Source: Bryobacter aggregatus MPL3
GTDB taxonomy: Bacteria; Acidobacteriota; Terriglobia; Bryobacterales; Bryobacteraceae
DNA length: 64,000 nucleotides
NCBI RefSeq assembly: GCF_000702445.1
Contig: NZ_JNIF01000004.1
Location: forward strand, 310,001 to 374,000
Direction: 5' to 3'
Shown here piece by piece: positions 60,127 through 64,000 of this stretch; positions within the stretch are counted from its first letter, which is position 1; each line of letters begins with the position of its first letter. The notes beneath the pieces were generated by a model. It searched no databases and had not been told where the DNA came from. It worked only from the letters and a program-made list of their open reading frames with translations. Both the position numbers and the translations under genes were made by a program.

Positions 60127-60915
60127 TTAGTCGAGTTGGCAATGCAACAGACGAGTGGCTTGCAGCAGTTGGCGGGTGTAGGCGTGACGCGGATTCTGGA
60201 GGATCTGCTCTGTCCTGTTGCACTCTACAATTTCCCCGCCCGACAAGACGGCGATCCGGTCGCAGAATGCGGTGGCCAGTGGAAGATCATGTGTGATCAG
60301 GAGGACTGAGGCGCCATACTCGTCTCTTACTGCGCGCAACAATTGTGCGGCCTCTGCGCTGTGAATCGGATCGAGCGCGCTTGTCGGCTCATCGGCGATC
60401 AAGAGCGGCGGTTGGTGCAGGAGGGTCATCGCAATCAGGACCCGTTGCGCCATTCCAACACTGAGTTGGCGCGACGGCAGGCGGACGAGCGCATCGTCGA
60501 GCGTCAGACCGACGCTGGCAAAGAGGGGTTCCGCTACCTGGCGCCACTCCCGCCTGCGCTGTGGCTCATGCACCCACCAGGCTTCTTCCAGATGTTGTCC
60601 AACGGTCATGGCCGGGCAGAGAGCCGATTGGGGATTCTGCAGGATGAGTCCGACTCTCCGGCCCCGGATCGCCTGCAGTTGCTTCTCCGGCAGACCGATC
60701 AGATTCTGGCCTTCCAGTTCGATGCGTCCACTAAGTCTGGCTTCAGCTCCGAGCAGTCCTAGGATTGCGAGCGCGCAACTGCTTTTCCCGGAGCCACTCT
60801 CTCCAATCAATCCGAGGATCTCGCCCCGCTCCAATTGCAGCCGGCATCCTCGAAGAATCGGCCGGCCGGTACCATAGGCGAGCGCAAAATCGGTATCGAG
60901 AAGGCGAGCGCTCAT
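60127..60915 (-). CDS. Oligopeptide-type ABC transporter ATP-binding protein
   Basis: The 262-residue ATPase, from ATG 60915, has Walker A GLIGESGSGKSSCALAILGL, Q-loop LILQNPQSALCPAMTVGQHL, Walker B PLLIADEPTSALDP and the H-loop in LLITHDLPLATAFCDRIAVL. The signature loop reads LSVGMAQR instead of LSGGQ, a known variation in Opp/Dpp ATPases (LSGGMRQR is commoner). HAYTRQLLQA at the C-terminus is typical of DppD/OppD. It overlaps the binding-protein gene by ATGA. Only one ATPase gene is present, where OppD/OppF or DppD/DppF pairs are usual. Confidence 0.93.
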   Translation of the reverse strand: MSARLLDTDFALAYGTGRPILRGCRLQLERGEILGLIGESGSGKSSCALAILGLLGAEARLSGRIELEGQNLIGLPEKQLQAIRGRRVGLILQNPQSALCPAMTVGQHLEEAWWVHEPQRRREWRQVAEPLFASVGLTLDDALVRLPSRQLSVGMAQRVLIAMTLLHQPPLLIADEPTSALDPIHSAEAAQLLRAVRDEYGASVLLITHDLPLATAFCDRIAVLSGGEIVECNRTEQILQNPRHAYTRQLLQATRLLHCQLD

Positions 60916-62525
60916 TGCGGATCGAGTGACAGCCACTCTGCATTCCAGAGGAGTTGCGGGCGTAGCACCACCGGCCGTATCCCTTGCACCCGGGACGCGA
61001 CTGCGGCCATCGCATTGGGATGGACAAGGTAGAGAAAGGGTTGTTGGGTTGCGAGGATCTCCTGGATGCGCCACCATGCTTTCTTTCTTTTGGCCACATC
61101 CGGTTCTCCTGCCTGTGCTTGCAGGAGGCTATCGATCTCTGCCTCCCAAGGCGTGGCGGGAGTTTTCTGATTCGGGTTCCACTGGTGAGTGGCTGCGGAA
61201 CTCATCAGGACATTCAGAAACTCATTCGGGTCTGGATTCCCAATGACCATGCCCAGCAGGCAGGCATCATAGTCGTAAGTCTTTGTGATCCTCTCGATCA
61301 GGGCAGGGAAGTCAAGGGTCACCGGCTTCAGCTTGACCCCGATGGCAAGCAGGTCTTGCTGGATCAGGGAAAGCATCCTCTCCCGATTCTTGTTCCCTGC
61401 ATTAGTGAGAACCGTGAACTCGACGGGATGCTGCTCTGAATCATAAAGCGTGTCGCCTGTTTTCTGGAAGCCTGCCGCTCCCAGCAGGCTGAGGGCTTTG
61501 TGGGGATCGCCTGGCTGCGGCAGCAACGCTGGGTGAGCCCAAGCCCGATTCATGGGCGAGATTGGCCCAGTGGCTGGGGTGGCTTGTCCTTTGTAGACCA
61601 CCTTGGCTAAATCCTCTCGATGGATTGCTGCTGAGATTCCTTGCCTGAATGCCGGGTTGGCATACCAGCTCTTCTTATAGGCCGGGAGCGGACTTTGAGG
61701 CACCTGATTGAACCACATTTGTTCTGAATCGAGGGAGGCTCCCAGCCCGCGGAGCGCCTGCGGTTGCTGTTCTTGGAGCCGCGTGTAGCGTTCCGCATCG
61801 AGACCCTGGATGAGATCGAGTTCTCCCCGGGAAAAACGAAGCAACTCCACTTCCCGGTTGCGTTGGATCTGCAGGCGAATCGCATCGAGATACGGGAGAT
61901 TCCGTCCGGCTGCATCCTTCTTCCAATACCGTTCGTTCCGGCGCAGAAGGATCTGAGTGCCACTCTGCCATTCCGCAACCGTAAAAGGGCCGAGCCCGAC
62001 CCGGTCTTGCACCGGAGCTGCTTCTTTCAGGATCGCAATGCTATCCCACCAGCGCTCCGGACTCGGCAAGGCCCGCTCAAAGCTGATGCTGACGCTCGCA
62101 CCGGTTGCCGTACAACGGATCTTACCGCTGGCGGCCCGCAACGAATCTCCGAAGGGAGAATCGAGCGCCGGGTCAAGAATCCGCTGGATGCTGAAGCAGA
62201 CGTCCGATGCCGCAAGTGCCGAGCCATCGCTGAACTTCAACCCGGGCCGCAAGAGAAAGCGGATCTCCTTCCCATCGGGACGGACCTTCCAGGAGGCCGC
62301 CAACTCGGCTTGTGGGCGCTGCGTCTGGCGATCGATCCGAATCAACACCCCATGTGTCAGATAGGCGACAAGTTCTGAGTCGGCCTCTGAAGCCAGATGC
62401 GGGTCCAGTGACTTGGGTTCTGAATGGATTGCCATTCTCAATTCGCCTCCACGGGCCGGATGGGGCAGTCCAGTCGCGAATGCCGTCAGCGCAGAGAGCA
62501 CGATCAGGGAATAGAGCAGTCTCAT
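60912..62525 (-). CDS. Peptide ABC transporter substrate-binding protein (SBP family 5)
   Basis: The 537-residue protein has a signal peptide (LIVLSALTAFATGLPHPA) and the SBP_bac_5 fold: LRMAIHSEPKSLDPHLASEA, ELVAYLTHGVLIRID, ELAASWKVRPDGKEIRFLLR (the family motif), and LKFSDGSALAASDVCFSIQR. It binds peptides or nickel-like ligands outside the membrane and delivers them to the permeases encoded upstream. It lacks a lipobox cysteine, so it may be free or tethered otherwise. ATGA overlaps join it to both neighbours. Confidence 0.94.
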   Translation of the reverse strand: MRLLYSLIVLSALTAFATGLPHPARGGELRMAIHSEPKSLDPHLASEADSELVAYLTHGVLIRIDRQTQRPQAELAASWKVRPDGKEIRFLLRPGLKFSDGSALAASDVCFSIQRILDPALDSPFGDSLRAASGKIRCTATGASVSISFERALPSPERWWDSIAILKEAAPVQDRVGLGPFTVAEWQSGTQILLRRNERYWKKDAAGRNLPYLDAIRLQIQRNREVELLRFSRGELDLIQGLDAERYTRLQEQQPQALRGLGASLDSEQMWFNQVPQSPLPAYKKSWYANPAFRQGISAAIHREDLAKVVYKGQATPATGPISPMNRAWAHPALLPQPGDPHKALSLLGAAGFQKTGDTLYDSEQHPVEFTVLTNAGNKNRERMLSLIQQDLLAIGVKLKPVTLDFPALIERITKTYDYDACLLGMVIGNPDPNEFLNVLMSSAATHQWNPNQKTPATPWEAEIDSLLQAQAGEPDVAKRKKAWWRIQEILATQQPFLYLVHPNAMAAVASRVQGIRPVVLRPQLLWNAEWLSLDPQ

Positions 62526-63322
62526 TCATTCGTCTCCGAGGGAATCAGGAAGTAGATACAGCCGCAGACTGTTGTCAGTGCCAGCACCGGAATGAAGGCT
62601 GCCCACTCCAGTGGCCCATTGGCCAGGACAGCTCTTTCGACTTCGGCCAGCAGGTTTCCCCAGGTGGGTATGCTTTCCGCAACGCCCAAGCCCAGGATGC
62701 CGAGATTCGCTTCGGCCAATAAGTAGAACGGAACGAGCAGGGCGATTTGCGCCATTGCCAACGGCAGAAGCAGGGGAAGAATATGGTGCCGCCAGCGCCG
62801 CAACGCTGGAACTCCACGAGCTCTTGCTGCCTCGACATGAGGCGCGCGGAGAAGCGATTGCAGGCTGGCCTGGAGAACACGGGCTGGTCCAGCCCAGCCG
62901 AGGATGGCGAGAATCGTGGCGGTGGCAAAGAGCGTCAGGGTCTCGGATGCATCGAGCGGAATGGCCCCTCTCAGGATCAACAGTAAGAACATCCAGGGCA
63001 GGGTCAGCGTCAGATCTCCTGCGACGGCGATTCCGGAGCGAATGGCTTCGCCGCAATTCACAGCCAGGCTGGCGAGGGCCAGGGCGATCCCGACCGAGGC
63101 GATCGCGCAAAGGGGAGCAAGAAGTAGCGATACACGGCCCCCATATAAAAGCCGGGCGAAGCGATCTCGTCCGAGGGCATCCGTGCCGAGCCAGAAATGG
63201 GCGGAAGGCCTCTCCTCAATGTGGTCGCGGAACTGCTGCGCCGGTGGGTGCATCACGATCCAGCCCGCCGCCAGGCAGAGGAGATAGATGCTGACCAGCA
63301 GTGTGGCGGCGAGAATCTTCAT
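62522..63322 (-). CDS. Oligopeptide ABC transporter permease (DppC/OppC-like)
   Basis: The 266-residue product, from ATG 63322, has six hydrophobic segments. HFWLGTDALGRDRFARLLYG is the DppC N-terminal block, and PHVEAARARGVPALRRWRHH is the EAA loop that contacts the ATPase. GILGLGVAESIPTWGNLLAE near the end is also typical of DppC-type permeases. A longer in-frame start up to 63703 exists but would overlap the DppB gene in the wrong frame. It ends with an ATGA overlap into the binding-protein gene. Confidence 0.93.
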   Translation of the reverse strand: MKILAATLLVSIYLLCLAAGWIVMHPPAQQFRDHIEERPSAHFWLGTDALGRDRFARLLYGGRVSLLLAPLCAIASVGIALALASLAVNCGEAIRSGIAVAGDLTLTLPWMFLLLILRGAIPLDASETLTLFATATILAILGWAGPARVLQASLQSLLRAPHVEAARARGVPALRRWRHHILPLLLPLAMAQIALLVPFYLLAEANLGILGLGVAESIPTWGNLLAEVERAVLANGPLEWAAFIPVLALTTVCGCIYFLIPSETNE

Positions 63323-64000
63323 GGTCTTCCCAGGGACTGGCTCGATCGCAAGCCGGCCGCGAGCACTGTGCCGGCGCATAAGAAGAGAAGTAAAGCGGTG
63401 AGCAAGGGGAGGTCTCGCGCGAGCGCAGCCTGCCAGGCGAGTTGGCCGAGTCCTGCCTGATCCGCAATGGCCTCCAAGGGGACCAGTGCGCTGAACGCCC
63501 AACTGAGACTCACTCCGGCCAATGCGCAGATCTCCTGGGCGGCTTGCCGGAGAATGCGCCTGCGCCAAAGGGACGCTCTGCCGAAGCCCTGCGCCCGCGC
63601 GAGCAGGACCGGTGGCGTTCCTTCCCTGCGGTCGGTCAGCTTCCGGGTCTGGAACAGGATGGGCGGAAAAAGAACTGCCGCCAGGGCCAATCCCACGGCC
63701 CACCAGGCACTCCAGCCCCAGGCAAGGCCCAATAAGGCGAGCACGGCGGCAGGAACACTTTGTAACAAGACGGCGAGGCTTTGTGCCAGCTTGGCAGGAA
63801 AGAGGCGAGGTGGAAAGTATGTGGCTGTAAGAGCGGAAAGCCAGGCAAGACTAAGCCCGAGTGTGACTGAGGCGAGTGTAACACCGCTACGCTCCTGCAG
63901 TAATGAGAGGACCGGTTTGCCAAAGTGCTGGGATTGGCCGAAGTGGAGTTGCGCCGTTTGTTGCAGCATTTGGAGGGCGTGTTTCACCGCGTTTCCCGTA
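63319..64000 (-). CDS. Oligopeptide ABC transporter permease (DppB/OppB-like), cut by window edge
   Basis: The frame runs from the right edge to a stop at 63319, about 227 codons, without a confirmed start; the GTG at 63987 is probably internal. It has FGKPVLSLLQERSGVTLASV (the DppB-type segment before the core), several membrane helices, an EAA loop (ARAQGFGRASLWRRRILRQA) and ALVPLEAIADQAGLGQLAWQ, the conserved DppB end. It overlaps the DppC gene by ATGA. The order permease, permease, binding protein, ATPase forms one transcription unit. Confidence 0.88.
   Translation of the reverse strand, partial: TGNAVKHALQMLQQTAQLHFGQSQHFGKPVLSLLQERSGVTLASVTLGLSLAWLSALTATYFPPRLFPAKLAQSLAVLLQSVPAAVLALLGLAWGWSAWWAVGLALAAVLFPPILFQTRKLTDRREGTPPVLLARAQGFGRASLWRRRILRQAAQEICALAGVSLSWAFSALVPLEAIADQAGLGQLAWQAALARDLPLLTALLLFLCAGTVLAAGLRSSQSLGRP

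Overview
The window looks like a piece of a chromosome from an acidobacterium, most likely of the Bryobacterales/Solibacter type (inference). The signs are an orphan MacB/FtsX-type permease of the acidobacterial duplicated (ADOP) kind, several secreted DUF1501 and DUF1549/DUF1553 proteins with planctomycete-type cytochrome domains, an ECF sigma factor overlapping a TPR Ser/Thr kinase, a PEP-CTERM protein and many predicted secreted hydrolases. Coding density is high. Start codons include TTG and GTG, several same-strand neighbours overlap by ATGA, and convergent genes often share or overlap stop codons. I see no rRNA, no convincing tRNA, no CRISPR array, no insertion sequence and no prophage.

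Layout. 1-4.8 kb: edge-truncated MFS carrier, cutA, an FtsB/DivIC-like protein, a few small secreted or DinB-fold proteins, a metzincin-motif protein, tag and a possible proline-rich micro-ORF. 4.8-7.8 kb: DUF1385 membrane protein, prfA and prmC, a conserved translation-termination cluster. 7.8-9.0 kb: an unusual protein with an HExxH...EAEA domain resembling the eCIS-core (DUF4157) region followed by a His/Cys caspase/CHAT-like region. 9.0-20.9 kb: dinB, fabD, an RND pump, a zinc-knuckle mini-protein, thiE, two APC permeases, a monooxygenase-fold protein, a kinase with transmembrane and ankyrin regions, and an AhpD-like protein. 20.9-31.4 kb: one long minus-strand run that begins with an ECF sigma factor and TPR kinase and continues into cytochrome-WD40, PPC/Ig-like, DUF1549/DUF1553 and DUF1501 secreted proteins.

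31.5-36.0 kb: PEP-CTERM protein, secreted alpha/beta hydrolase and an rplA-rplJ-rplL block that lacks its usual rplK and rpoB neighbours; two good intrinsic terminators lie here. 36.2-42.0 kb: PQQ-type propeller protein and a second DUF1549/DUF1553 + DUF1501 pair. 42-47.3 kb: truncated hemoglobin, ADOP permease, a small membrane protein and a sodium:solute symporter. 47.3-51.3 kb: a stretch of likely debris, a serine hydrolase/membrane protein/ECF sigma/anti-sigma run and the remnant of a NodT-family outer-membrane efflux gene. 51.3-54.7 kb: MFS carrier coupled to an M19 dipeptidase, and a divergent secreted esterase. 54.7-60 kb: a membrane HD-GYP protein, a paralogous stand-alone copy of its membrane domain, and a subtilase with a large helical insertion. 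60.1-64 kb: an oligopeptide-type ABC importer cut by the right edge.

As a whole the region points to a heterotroph that takes up organic anions, amino acids and peptides, degrades polymers outside the cytoplasm, and uses ECF sigma factors, Ser/Thr kinases and an HD-GYP protein for regulation. The most unusual items are the HExxH + His/Cys fusion (7814-8980), the subtilase with a coiled-coil insert (57517-59961), and the single 10-kb run that joins sigma factor, kinase and DUF1501/DUF1549 secreted proteins.
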